A stretch of DNA of 64,000 nt, taken from Syngnathus acus. Taxonomy: Eukaryota > Chordata > Actinopteri > Syngnathiformes > Syngnathidae. Below the pieces are notes generated by a model. That model saw only the letters and a list, made by a program, of their open reading frames with translations, was not told the origin of the DNA and searched no databases. Positions 1-28,672 of the stretch are shown here, piece after piece. Numbering within the stretch: position 1 is the first letter of the stretch; each line of letters opens with the position of its first letter. The stretch covers positions 62,001 to 126,000 of the forward strand of contig NC_051099.1 in the NCBI RefSeq assembly GCF_901709675.1. Reading direction: 5' to 3'. The translations under genes and the position numbers were made by a program.

Positions 1-65
1 TTTCAGCTGTCAACTCTCGAGCGTTTTCAGGCAAACACACTGGCTGGATCAGGTCTGTGGACAAA

Positions 66-109
<44 letters not shown>

Positions 110-3100
110 CACACACCGATTCAGAATGTGCGTGTGCGATTTCTCGGAACAGGAAGCGGGCGGGTGTGTCAAAATACTACCAGTGAAGTTGGTGGGCGTG
201 CTCAGGCGCATCATGGCGATGTCGGCCTCTTTGCTGAGTCTGTTGTAGTGCGGGTTGATGATCACGGCATCAATTTGGAACGAGTGCACGGCACCGGCCT
301 GGCTCTGAGCCCGAAGACCCAACTTGGCCGACCAGCGGCCCAGGGGGCGCTCCTTCCTGCCAAAGACGCGTCGTCAGCTCCACCGTACCGTCAGACCTGG
401 CTACGGTCAACTCGGCGCTCTCACCCACCCGTACACGCAGTGGGCGGCAGTCAGCAGCCAACGGCGACCGAGCAAAGCGGCACCGCACACGTGGCGACCG
501 TTCCAGTGCAGCGACACCATCCACGGCCACGCCCCTTTGGCGGCGTCCGACCCACCCACCACTCGGACCTCCCCTTATTTGAAAAAACAAAAAAGAGCAA
601 ATGCTAAATCAGGTTGGAAATCGCAACAACGTAAGAAGGGTGACGTGTGGGGGGGTTTTCTCCCCAGACAGAAGAAACACAAATACTACGTATGTGACTT
701 TGCAAATGTTCACTGCAGTTTCCCGCTCTCACCATCTGCCGATTGGTCGACAGTGTCGCTGGTGACGAGACGAAGGCCGCATGCTGAAAACAAACAAAAC
801 AAAACAAAGGCGACAAGTGCAATGCGCCGCGGGTGACTTCGATGAAGGGTGGCGACTTACTCACGCTGATTGTCACAGCGGAGGGAAACCACGCGGTGGC
901 CCACGCAACGCTCGCTGCAAAACCAAAAACAATCGACTCTGGTTGGAAATGACGTCAAGCGTTCGTTGACGTGTTTGACAAAGACACACTCTCCCAAGTC
1001 TTTGCGTACCTCACGCTGGATTCCAGACTTCCGTTAGCGGTGACCTCGACACTGGCGAAAGGTGAATCTCCCGGCACGGCGGGCAGCAGCGTGGACACCC
1101 CCGACCTGGACGACGGCTATGGGTAGTCAACTTGTATTTGCAGTGACAAGTCGGAGCCTTGACTTGGTCTTCCTGTATCCCAGGTGCTGACTGACTGGGT
1201 AGCATCCCAATTAGCGCTGTATCCCAAGTACTGACAGGTCAGGTCCTACGAGTACCCCAGATTGGTCGCTACGTATCGGTCAGGTAGTTCCGACAAATAG
1301 TATCAATGGAGAAATAGATAATCAAATAAATAATTGGCCTATGTCAACTCAAGTCGCCTTTGAATCCCCTGCATCTTACTCAAGCAGTCAAGCTGTATCC
1401 GAGGCGCTGACCGGTCAGGTGCTACAGTCTACCTGTATCCCAAGTACTGACAGATGAAGACAGACAGGCGCGGGGTCCAGGTGTCTCCGCACACGGCATA
1501 CTGAGAGGAGGCCATCTGAAAGCGGAGACGACCGGAGGCGTTCTCCTGCAACACGACTGAAAGCGCTCGTCTGCGTCAAGTACATTTTGCTCAACGTGAC
1601 CGAGTCCCGCTTTGCGTGATCCGGGCTGTCCTCACCACAGTTAGCTTCGTCGGAAGCGTCGGCGCAGTCCACCCTCCCGTCGCACTGACGCTTTCCATGG
1701 ATACAGCTGCCCGTGTCACATTGGAACTGCTCCGCAGCGCACGGTTCTGCTTCGGCCACACGAGCACACGTACGGACATGCGGCGGCGTGTCTCCACAAC
1801 TTCATATCGGTGGCAGCGGACCTCACCTGAAGACCCCAGGGCAACCCCGGAGGTAAAGTTGGCTTTGAAACCCCGTCCGTTACCCGAGCTGTCCGTGAAG
1901 AACCAGACGGTCACCCGATTGCGCGTTGAAAACAAGTCTCGGGCGGTGCCGCCGCTCCCAGTGAGAACGGCTGCGCGATCGCAAGGGGACAGAGCGCACA
2001 TCTTAATATTAGGAATCAGCCGTACAGTCAGTCCATTGTCGTCTCCTCACTAGCGTGTAGGAGAGAGCCGCATCCTGGAAGCATTCCCACTTCATTTCTT
2101 CAGTTAGGCTAACGTGCCACCATAGTCGTGAGACGTACGAGACTCACCCAGTAAGGTCGAGTTAGGCCCCGCCCCGTCGCGCAGCTCCACGACGTCGTAG
2201 TTGTCTTCGACATCAAAGTCTAGGAAGTGGACGTGGATGTTTCGACCTGGCAGAGCGTGGAGCGTCCACACGCCTGCGGGAGGAAAGGATGACCACGGCA
2301 GACGTCAGGCCGCTTTGATCAACAATCAATCAACAAAGCCGGCCGAGAGTTCTCACAGCGAGCTCCGTTCCCGTAGGCTCGCGGGTAATTCGGTGAACTG
2401 AAGGTGGAGTTTGGCTCCCACACGTCGAAAGGACCACCGCAGTCAGCTGACGTAAGACCGAACCAGACAAGAAAGAGCGGAGTCGGTCGCTCGCTCGCTC
2501 GCCATAGCAATTACGGCCCAGGAGAGTGGGCGCGGTGCTTACCCGACACGGTGGGGACAGGTGTCGGAGTGGGCACTAAGGTGGGTTCCGGGGGGGCGGG
2601 CCCACAAGGCTGGGGCATCAAAGTGATGTCATCCAAGGCGATGTCATTTCTCATCCCGCCTTTCTTCAGAGCTTCAAACACAATCTGCACACATCGATTG
2701 GAGTCGGGTCAGTCTGAAACCAGTTGGGGATCACGATCGAAGCAGCTCGAAAGCACTAGGAAAGAAGTCGGCAATCCATTTGGGAAAAACAGCTTCTTAT
2801 TCTTTTGAACTCAGTTGGAATTCTCCTTCAAATCAGCGAAAATCATGAGGAGCATAAGCAGAGCTAACTCACTTTTGTTGAATCCAGTCTGAATTGTAGT
2901 TTAAAGTCTTTAAATGGGTTAAAGGCGATTTGAAAATCAGCTTTTGAAATCATTTGGATAATTCAGTAAAGTCCATTTTGATATCAGGCTTCAAATCAGT
3001 TGGAGTCACTTGATCCACCTGAGTGTCAGTGGTAGAGTTGAGGAGCACTTGTCCGTAGTTCCAGTGGTCACCATAGTTCCCGTCCCTGCGGAACACCACC

Positions 3101-5309
3101 GCGTCCACGCCGCCTGGATATGCGCCACGTAGCGACAGTTGAAGACGGTGGACGTCTTCCCCAAACATGTGATACCTTCAAATTCAGCCCACACCGCCCA
3201 AAACAGGCGTACGCACGAGTTGAGTTTTACACCCGTCAACCATTTCCTCGTTAGTTTGTGCCGTTTACCAAAAGCCAAGGCACATTGGCTGCTTGGGCCC
3301 AGTTAGAGGTAGGCTGTAGATCCTGAAAGTCTTCAGCCATTGGCCAGGACTCAGAGGGGTGCTCAAGTAGAAACCTGAGTCAGCAAACACGCGATTAGAA
3401 CTAGGCTAATACCATGCTAACGCCATGCAAAGACGCCAACTCGGGACCTTACAGAGACCCGATAAAAGAGCTGATCAAGGACCTCTCTCTACCTGATTCT
3501 ATTTCTCATCCCAAAATGTATACGGCGCCAAATCCAAGACCTTAACCCTAAGACCTTAAGATCTGACCAGGACCTGTCATGACCTAATCGCCGTTCTAGG
3601 ACATGGGCTGATACCTGATTCAAGACCACAGCGGCACCGGACCTAAACTTGATCAAAGATACAATCAAGGAAGCCGTCCTGCAACTAACTCAATACTGAC
3701 TCGAGAAGCTGATATTGTACCTGATCTGAAACCTGACCAGGACTTGATCTCGGTCTGATCAAGAGCACTCACCCGACCCGTTTCCTAGCGTGTGATCTAT
3801 GCTTGGGCCACTGAGCGGCGGAAATGTGGCGCCTCTGCTCCGAAGCCAGTCACCGTCGTCTTCGTGTTCCTGCCTCCAGAAGCAAAAGCCGTGCTCAAAT
3901 GTGCAGGAAAGCTTCTCCGAATCTGAAAAACAGCAGCAGCAACAACAACATACTAACACTGCTTTTGCCACGGTGGCTCAGAGGTAGCGGCGTGAGCACC
4001 TGACAGTTTCGAGAGGTCGCTGGCACGGAAGGTGGCGCTGAATCCCGACCCATCTTCCAAATTGTCTGAGAAAAACTCAATAGTGGATCGGGCCGTCAGA
4101 AGCCACACAGTCTCGGGAGGGGTGGAGCCCGAGAGCTCGGCTGCGATTGAAGAATGAATGCTATCAATTCGGGACCGGTTCTTTCTCAACTGGACGCGAG
4201 TCAAGATCCGATACAGGACCGGGCCAGGAACTTGGGCGAGGGCATGTCCTCGACCAGATCGAGCTAGACCTAATTCAAGTCTTGACCAGGACCTTACTCT
4301 GATCCATAACTTGATCCAAATCTTCTGCCCTTTGACCTGATCAAGGACCTAAAACATGACTTGATAGGAATCTTAACCTGGATCTGATCGAGAACGTGAC
4401 CCAAGACCTGACCTAGGATCTGACTAGGCACTGCTGTAGGCCCTCCTGACCTGCCATCTTCTTCTCAGGACCAAGCCCTTCGTAAAGTCTCACGATATGG
4501 ACATTTTCTAGGCTTTCAAACTTGTGGAAGTTGACCTGAACAGAAAATCCCCTTTGGACCCTGAAGGAAACAATAAAAAAAAAAAAACACACACACACAC
4601 ACAAAAAAACCCATTTATGGTTAGGCAATAATTGTTTGCTAACCAATTGTGGAAAGTCTCCAAAGTCTGCTTTTTGGACCTGATGATCCAGCGACAGAAG
4701 CTGCTGTTTGCGGAAGAGGCAAACCATCCCGTTGGGCCGTGCAGTGCGAACTGTCCGTCACAGGTCGTTGCTACGGAAACAGTATGACGAGCTTGTCGCA
4801 ACGACAAAATCTTAAGACTTAAGCGAGGTGGACGGTAAGGCACCGACCGCAGCGAGCGGCGTCTTCGTCGGAAGCGTCGGCGCAGTCGTCGATGCCGTCG
4901 CACAGCCGGTCGAGGTGGACGCACGTGGACGAGCGTTCGCAGGAAGTGTGGTACGGGGGACACGTGACTGGATGCACCTCCGCCTCTGGTAACACGCGCA
5001 CGTGCCTCTCGTTAGCCGACGACATCAATGAATAAAAATAATCATAAAAAAATTGCGTAATTGCCCGTCGATGCCTCAAGATGGCAGCAAAGCAACCCCT
5101 CGATTCACAACACGCGCCAAAATGCCGCCGCACGAGGGCGGCATATTCCCCTTCGTATCATGTATGGCGAGGATGATGGAAGTGAGGTGCTCACCCGGCG
5201 GCGACACGTGCGTCCACATCAGCGCCGTCAGCGCGGCGCAGCACAGCAGCACCACGCACAGCGCCACCAGCAGGAAGTGGAAGGGAGAACAACCGCCGCG
5301 CTCTCGCAT
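1..5309 (-). CDS. tmprss15: Enteropeptidase (transmembrane serine protease 15), 3' end beyond window
   Basis: Type II membrane serine protease of the intestinal brush border; the family activates trypsinogen. Twenty GT-AG exons fit with agreeing phases: 5309-5195, 4985-4848, 4770-4680, 4560-4451, 4140-4000, 3922-3773, 3374-3269, 3175-3019, 2684-2543, 2446-2357, 2273-2148, 1970-1827, 1746-1636, 1556-1433, 1105-1010, 914-865, 783-733, 573-429, 356-181 and 54 to the edge (about 772 codons). Domain order: 8-residue cytosolic tail and membrane anchor (exon 1), LDLa ([13 protein letters not shown]), CUB, MAM (exons 6-9), CUB, LDLa ([13 protein letters not shown]), SRCR (exons 14-16), trypsin-like protease. 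The activation site reads GEVR/VVGG, catalytic His lies in TAAHCVYG and Asp in DIAMMRL; the Ser exon is outside the window. Exon 17 carries the PCG cysteine expected to tether heavy and light chains. The SEA domain usual between anchor and first LDLa is absent: exon 1 joins the LDLa exon in phase across a 209-nt intron. The start is the only ATG just before the anchor. Confidence 0.93.
64..113. repeat. (GCAC)n microsatellite
   Basis: About a dozen GCAC units in the short intron between the last two visible tmprss15 exons, running up to the acceptor of the final exon. Confidence 0.9.
1173..1453 (-). repeat. Degenerate repeats of an exon end inside the tmprss15 SRCR intron
   Basis: Four same-orientation copies of a 21-nt motif lie at 1173-1193, 1217-1237, 1393-1413 and 1433-1453. 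The last is the coding 3' end of the SRCR exon, encoding CQYLGYR up to the splice donor. The copy at 1217 is identical over 21 nt; the other two are diverged. The copies at 1217 and 1393 also share following sequence. Confidence 0.75.
3400..3770. repeat. Degenerate short-motif repeat filling a tmprss15 MAM intron
   Basis: The intron between the first two MAM exons is built largely from variants of a short motif such as ACCTGATC, GACCAGGAC and TTGATC. No exon was found here. It resembles a diverged minisatellite. Confidence 0.6.
4195..4438. repeat. Related degenerate short-motif repeat in a tmprss15 CUB intron
   Basis: The same family of words (CTTGATCC, GACCTGATCAAGGACCT, GACCAGGAC) as in the MAM intron at 3400-3770 recurs here, so two separate introns of one gene appear to carry the same diverged satellite-like sequence. 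Confidence 0.6.
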
Positions 5310-6520
5310 CCTTGGTGGATCACTTCACACCTCGACAGAGTGAGGCTTGACAGATTCAATGACTTGGGTTACCTGAGCTCTCACGATCGGAGCGTCTGCC
5401 CAGCTAGCGAACGGAGGAACAAATGAACAAGTACAGCATAAGCACCTGAACCAATTGACAAATAAATGAGCGAGCGAGCGAGCGACCAAGCGAGTGGGTG
5501 AATGAGCAACAGTGGCAGAGGCCAGGCATGTCCGTCCTTCCTCCCTCCCTCTTTTGGCCGAGTGAAACGGTCAGCCCGACAAGGATTTGAATCGGGCCCG
5601 CCGCAGAAGGGAGACAGACAGACGTACGTGCGGCCGGCACGGCTGGCGGGACGACGGACATCGACTGAACCGACAACCGTGGTTGAAAAATATGTGCGAG
5701 TGGGTGACAATCATTTATTCAATGAATGGATCTCAAGAAGAACCCAAGTGAGCACGCACTGGAAATGGATTCATAAAGCCACCAATGACCTCCGAAATGA
5801 CGACGTAAATAGACGAGTCTGTAAAGTGAGGTCATGAACATGAGATGAGAAATGCGAGAAGGAATATGCATCAGTGAACGAGTGCACAGATAAACATATT
5901 TCCGTCAGAGTGAATCAGTAAACGAGCGACAAAAAATGAGCGAGTGAAGAAGGTATCGCGTGCACCAGTGAAAACATTCCAAGGAGTAAGGTGTGAAGCG
6001 ACGGCTTACCTTCAGCTTTTTTCCCTTCCAAATGTTTGGAGCCTGAGAGAAGATATGGGCACTTTTTATAATTGAGCAGAAAATATTGATAAGCAGTGCT
6101 CACGCGCATGCGCTGACACAATCAATTGGGTTTTCGTGCGAATGGAAGGTACGGCGGCAGTAAAAGTGTCACACGAGTTCTGTTATCGTTAATTAATGCG
6201 GCTGTAAAGTACGAGAGGACAAGGTGAGCAAACGGGCGTCCGGCAATAAACCGCTGACTGCAGACACGTGAGCGCTTAAGGAGGCAAAGTGGCTTTATTT
6301 GTCACTCTCAGTTGAAATGTTGCGATGCAGGAACACCAACGTTGTCTTTTTAAAGGCCGAGCGGCACACCGTCCAGCCCAATAGGGCCATGCTAACATAC
6401 AATGAATGCCAAAGGCCATCCATGAGCCAAAGGATGGAAGCATGCAGGTAAGTTCAAGTTTCACTAACAAGAACTGACGCCAGCCGCTTAGTGGGAGGCC
6501 CCCTCGGCCTCTTCTTCTTG
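5310..6520. other. Spacer upstream of tmprss15
   Basis: No coding exon supported. It should contain the tmprss15 promoter and 5' UTR. Much of it is degenerate GAGTGAAC/GCGA tetranucleotide sequence, with a GCGA run near 5468-5490. Confidence 0.6.
6294..6299 (-). terminator. Candidate csf1ra polyadenylation signal
   Basis: AATAAA on the minus strand, the first well-placed one I saw downstream of the csf1ra stop. If used, the 3' UTR would be about 1.5 kb and would contain the hAT element at 6529-7354. A nearer non-canonical signal is equally possible. Confidence 0.3.
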
Positions 6521-6528
6521 CTTTAAAT

Positions 6529-7354
6529 CAGTGGTTCCCAAAGTGGGCGGTACCGCCCCCCTGGGGGCGGTGGAAAGATCTGGGGGGGCGGTGAGGAAGA
6601 AAGGGGCGGTAGGGGGGCGGTAGGGGGGCGGCAGTCGATTTGTACACAACACGCCGCTCTGGCCCAGTCAGATCCGACAGCATAGACTACAAAAGCAAAA
6701 GCTCAGGTTTGTAATTTCAAGCTTGTAATGTTCTGAATTTTATCTTATAATAAAAACCGCATTCTGGCGGTCAACATCATCTTGAGTTCAAGTCAACATG
6801 AAATTGGGGACTCGCCAGAACGCGCCGTGTTGTGTTGTGTTGAGCTGGTTAGGGCAGTGGTCCCCAACCACCGGGCCGCGGACCGGTACCGGGCCGCCAA
6901 GCCGCACAGAATTTTTTTTTTTATCGACGATCAATTAATTCAGGTCAAGACACTCGTCCCGGTCACGTGACATGTTTCCCCAGTCGAGCCCGCAAAGCTA
7001 ATATGTGGCGACAGGCTAACTAACCAGGCAGTGAAGCATTCAAAACTGCTTCAACACATGGAGACCAAGCATCCTGCAATAAAAGACAAACCTTAAATCA
7101 CTTCGGGTGTCATTGTCTCCGATTACGTCTAGATGGGACCGGCTCGTTTCTGAGAAACAAACTCAGTGCTCCCACTAATTCAACGTAATGGTAATGATAT
7201 TATAAATGTATTATTTATTTATTTATATAAATGTATTATTTATTTATATAAATGTATTATTTATTTATATAAATGCCTTGGGGGGGGGGGGGGCGCTAGG
7301 AATTCACTGGGGAGCCAAAGGGGGCGCCAGCCTGCAAAAGTTTGGGAACCACTG
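6529..7354. mobile_element. Non-autonomous hAT-type DNA transposon
   Basis: It starts CAGTGGTTCCCAAA and ends TTTGGGAACCACTG, a perfect 14-bp terminal inverted repeat. It is flanked by the 8-bp direct repeat CTTTAAAT at 6521-6528 and 7355-7362, the target-site length of hAT elements. The 826-bp body has no intact transposase. From about 6855 it contains a second hAT-like terminus (CAGTGGTCCCCAACCACCGG), so one hAT copy seems nested in another. A-T-rich repeats (7197-7275) and a G run occupy the right part. Confidence 0.88.
7025..7096 (+). pseudogene. BED-finger hAT transposase remnant
   Basis: A 23-codon piece ending in a stop reads KLLQHMETKHPAIKDKP, resembling the end of the BED zinc finger in ZBED5/Buster-type hAT transposases. 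No flanking transposase frame survives. It lies inside the nested part of the hAT element. Confidence 0.6.
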
Positions 7355-7362
7355 CTTTAAAT

Positions 7363-7848
7363 GATGATGCATATCCATCCAATGAAGCTCAGCGCACCCT
7401 TACGCGTTGTGGCGCGAGGCGGTACTGCACCGGACTGTAAAACAGCCCGTGCTGTAAAAAGCCACACACTTGTAAATCTGCACTTGTGAAGGGCAGTAGC
7501 GCACGTGTAAGGTCTGCAAAGCGGTACAATGTCGTTTTTTACAATGGTCTTTTTTTTTTTTTTAGGAGGGGGCAGATGTGGCTGCACGCGTCCTTTAGCG
7601 AGCGAATAAGTAGCACCGCACGTCATGGCAGAAGAACGCCTTTTACGGGATGATGCCACAGCAGCAACTTGGCTTAGCAGAAGTGGCTCGAGAAAAGTCA
7701 GGAGTCGCTATGGTAACGGTGCAAAAGATCGATGCAAAATTCATAGAGCCTCCGAGCGGGTCGGCCTTTGACGTTTGGCAACCGACGAAGCACCCGATCA
7801 CCGGTGACGGCTAAAAAAATCTTGGTGGCGGCCAAGCGGACGCGTGCA
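7363..7848. other. csf1ra 3' flank / probable 3' UTR
   Basis: No exon beyond the csf1ra stop. It holds a poly-T run near 7550 and otherwise unremarkable sequence. Confidence 0.5.
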
Positions 7849-13723
<5,875 letters not shown>

Positions 13724-14307
13724 CTTCTTCCTCCGACTGACTGACTGACACTGGAGCAGCTCTTCAACTTCCTGGCAAGGAAGGCAGGCAGGCAGGCAGG
13801 CCCTCGAGGCTCAACCCACCTCCTTAGCACCCCCCCATCCCAACTGGCCCTCAACTCAACACAAGCTGCAAGGCTTCTGGGGCCGGCCTTCTGTCGTCAC
13901 AAACGCTTTCTGAAACGCAATGAGCTCTGACAATGACAGGCCAGGCGCTTCAGAAGGATGAGCCTTTGGGATGTCAATCCTCACTGCTCTCCACAACCCT
14001 CCGATGGCCTCAATCTGAGCGCTTGCAAACCTTCTATGTTCTCAGAGAAGAGAAGAGAACCAAGTCGATTGGTTTTTAATTCAAGCTGAGCAAAGCTACA
14101 AGTTGGACAGCAGCGTCGCGTCGCCATAGCAAATCGGTTACAAGATTGTTTTGGTGGTGCTTCTCAAAGGCAGCTTTCCTCTTGTCTTTCTGATGTCACT
14201 TCCTGCGCAGCCTCAGCTCTGAACGGGAAACACATAGCGGCCAACGGTGACGCTCATCCGGGTCATCGGCAAAAATCAGAGCGACCGTGGGAATCATCTT
14301 CACCGCG
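13724..14307. other. pdgfrb-csf1ra intergenic region
   Basis: About 0.6 kb holding the pdgfrb 3' UTR and the csf1ra 5' region. A minus-strand ATTAAA at 14075-14080 is a plausible pdgfrb poly(A) signal. No exon seen. Confidence 0.6.
14075..14080 (-). terminator. Candidate pdgfrb polyadenylation signal
   Basis: ATTAAA on the minus strand about 230 nt past the pdgfrb stop and upstream of the csf1ra start. Confidence 0.4.
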
Positions 14308-20168
<5,861 letters not shown>

Positions 20169-21802
20169 AGTTACTCTGGCTCCTGGCATCGCAGACATTG
20201 GTTTTCATTTGGCTGCCAAGTTAGGCGTCATTGCAGAGATGGGCGACTCGTCTCTCGCCAAAGCTAGCAGACGACGTGGAGTCGGCAAGTTGCCGCGCGG
20301 CTTTGTGACACTCACCTCAGTCGGCCATGTGACTTTAGGGAGGATGGGATGAGGCCAAAGCGATCATCGACCTGCCGCACACAGATAAACACACCCGAGA
20401 CAACCACGTGACATTGACAAAGAGTTGGTCCTAGCCGCCGCTTTGCGGAAAATGGGAGCGGATCACCCCGAGGGGGCGGAGTCAAATATTGCCAAGTCAA
20501 CACGTGTCTGCTAAAGGCATCAACAGACATTTTTGTCTTTACTTCTACGGAAAGCCCGGCTGGCGGCGACTTCAGAAGCCGCATTGGACGCCAGTTTCGA
20601 AAACAAGACAGAAAGTAGAGCATTGGCAGCTACGCACCAACCCGAGTGGTATCAAAATAGTTTTCTTCCGACCTTGTGCGCCTTGGGTCGGTCGGCAGCG
20701 TTCCTTCTCTTCCCGACGCTTTTTCCTTCCCACCGCTTGACTGGAAACAAACTGACTCGCTCGGCGAATGGACAAGCAGGCGAAGGGAAGGAAAAAGAGA
20801 GCGAGCGAGCGAGCGAGCGAGAGAAAGAGCGTCTGTTTTCAATCTGCATCTCTGCCAACTCCGACAGGAAGTCGAGTGAGCTCCAACATACACAAGCGCG
20901 CAAGCGCGCAGCGGCTCGTAAATGGGGAACGTTCAAGAAAGTCTCCATCGACTGGCTCTGTCCGTGTCTACGGCTCTCCGTTGGAAACGTCTACTCTTTT
21001 AAGATGAATCTCATCCATACTTTCACTCGAATATGTGGTCGGCGAGTCTGAGCCGTCCACTGGGCAGAGAGAAAGCGCAGCTTATTGAGCGTGCGGCACG
21101 GCCGTAGGGCCAGCTTTGCGCATCTTCCATGTCCCGTCTTTGTTTGTCGGCCATGCCTGAGCCATCCACTGAGCAGACAGAAAAGCGCTCCTGAGAAAAA
21201 GCGCAGCTCATTGAGCGTGCGACACGCCCGTGGGGCCAACTTTGCGCATGTCCCGTCTTTGTTTGTCGGAGCCGCTCGTGGGGCTCCGATCAGACACAAA
21301 TCACTTACTTGGCCAATAAAGACAATTCTGGGTCCCGTTCGGATTGCGGGCCGCAGCATCCCGCCTGGCTGGCTGGCTGCCCAAGGTGGCACCCGCTGCT
21401 TGGGATGCTTCCAACTATTCGGACACAGAGCATGCTAATAACACACTCAGACACACACAGTCATAAACACAGCCTTTGTACCACTTCACTCTTGTCATTG
21501 TGGACTGTTGCATGAATGCTTGAGTGATGACGGGAGCAACAGGAACTGGTTGTGCTGAAGACAGAAAGAAAAAAAAAACAACAACAAGAAGAAGAAAGTG
21601 CCTGAGCAGGTCGGACCATATCAGTCAGTCACGTGAACCTGGCTGTCCTAGCGACATCCGCGCAGAGGTAGATAAATGCGAGAGAGCCAGACGCACATGA
21701 GACAACAAGACAGCAGACAAAAGAAGAAAAGATCCAGGAGACAAGTGAGAACAGGGACCCGGTAAGAAAAGCTCTCCGTCGGTCGTCTAGCGTTCGACTA
21801 GC
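20169..21802. other. Divergent pdgfrb / arap3 intergenic region
   Basis: The two genes are transcribed away from each other, so both promoters should lie in this 1.6 kb. No SAM-domain exon for the ARAP gene was found. It contains a GCGA run (20801-20822) and the duplication at 21050-21280. Confidence 0.6.
21050..21280. repeat. Imperfect tandem duplication of about 110 bp
   Basis: Two copies start at about 21050 and 21159. Each runs from GAGCCRTCCACT through AAAGCGCAGCT, ATTGAGCGTGCG and GTCCCGTCTTTGTTTGTCGG. The second has a short insertion. Confidence 0.8.
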
Positions 21803-28200
<6,398 letters not shown>

Positions 28201-28317
28201 GCAACAACTACCAACACGTGACAAGATACATACATGTACAAATTCAAAAATGGATTTGGCTTTTTGCGAAGTGAAAAGGTAATAACTTGTGAAAATCGAC
28301 TCCCCTTATTTTTTAAA

Positions 28318-28440
28318 GCAACGTCAAAGTCTGCTTTATTGTCAATTTCTTCACATGCCAAGACACAAAGAAATCGAAATTACATTCCCACTATCCCACG
28401 GTGACAAGACATAGTACACAATATACATATATCCCTCTTG
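28318..28440. repeat. Probable dispersed fish repeat fragment
   Basis: The stretch from GTCTGCTTTATTGTCAATTT to CACGGTGACAAGACATAG reads like a common interspersed teleost repeat that I recall but cannot name. No ends or target duplications were found. Confidence 0.4.
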
Positions 28441-28644
28441 AAATGATGTCCAATAAGAAAAAATGTCATCAATTACTGAAAACTATTCAACTGCCTGTAA
28501 AAGAAATTTTCCACAAATGTGTTACTCATAAGAAGAAGCCCTTTGATGAAACCTTTTTTTCTCTCCAAAAGATTCTTTTTCAAATGGCGCGGTACCACCT
28601 TTTGTAATCGAAAATGCTCCCCAAAACATGTTTGTTGTGTCGTC

Positions 28645-28650
28645 TTTATT
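28645..28650 (-). terminator. mat2b polyadenylation signal
   Basis: AATAAA on the minus strand about 23 nt past the mat2b stop, implying a very short 3' UTR. Confidence 0.55.
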
Positions 28651-28672
28651 GAGAGGAACCACACGGCGGCGG

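Larger units (their letters stand above)
28201..28672. other. Convergent 3' ends of the ARAP gene and mat2b
   Basis: Contains the ARAP 3' UTR, a dispersed-repeat-like stretch (28318-28440) and the mat2b poly(A) signal. No exon seen. Confidence 0.6.

Noticed and set aside
270-590. Apparent join of unrelated reading frames in the tmprss15 protease, as if the activation and histidine exon were missing
   Set aside because: The exon is present in another frame (573-429, with VVGG and TAAHC). The odd frame is a 72-nt intron read through.
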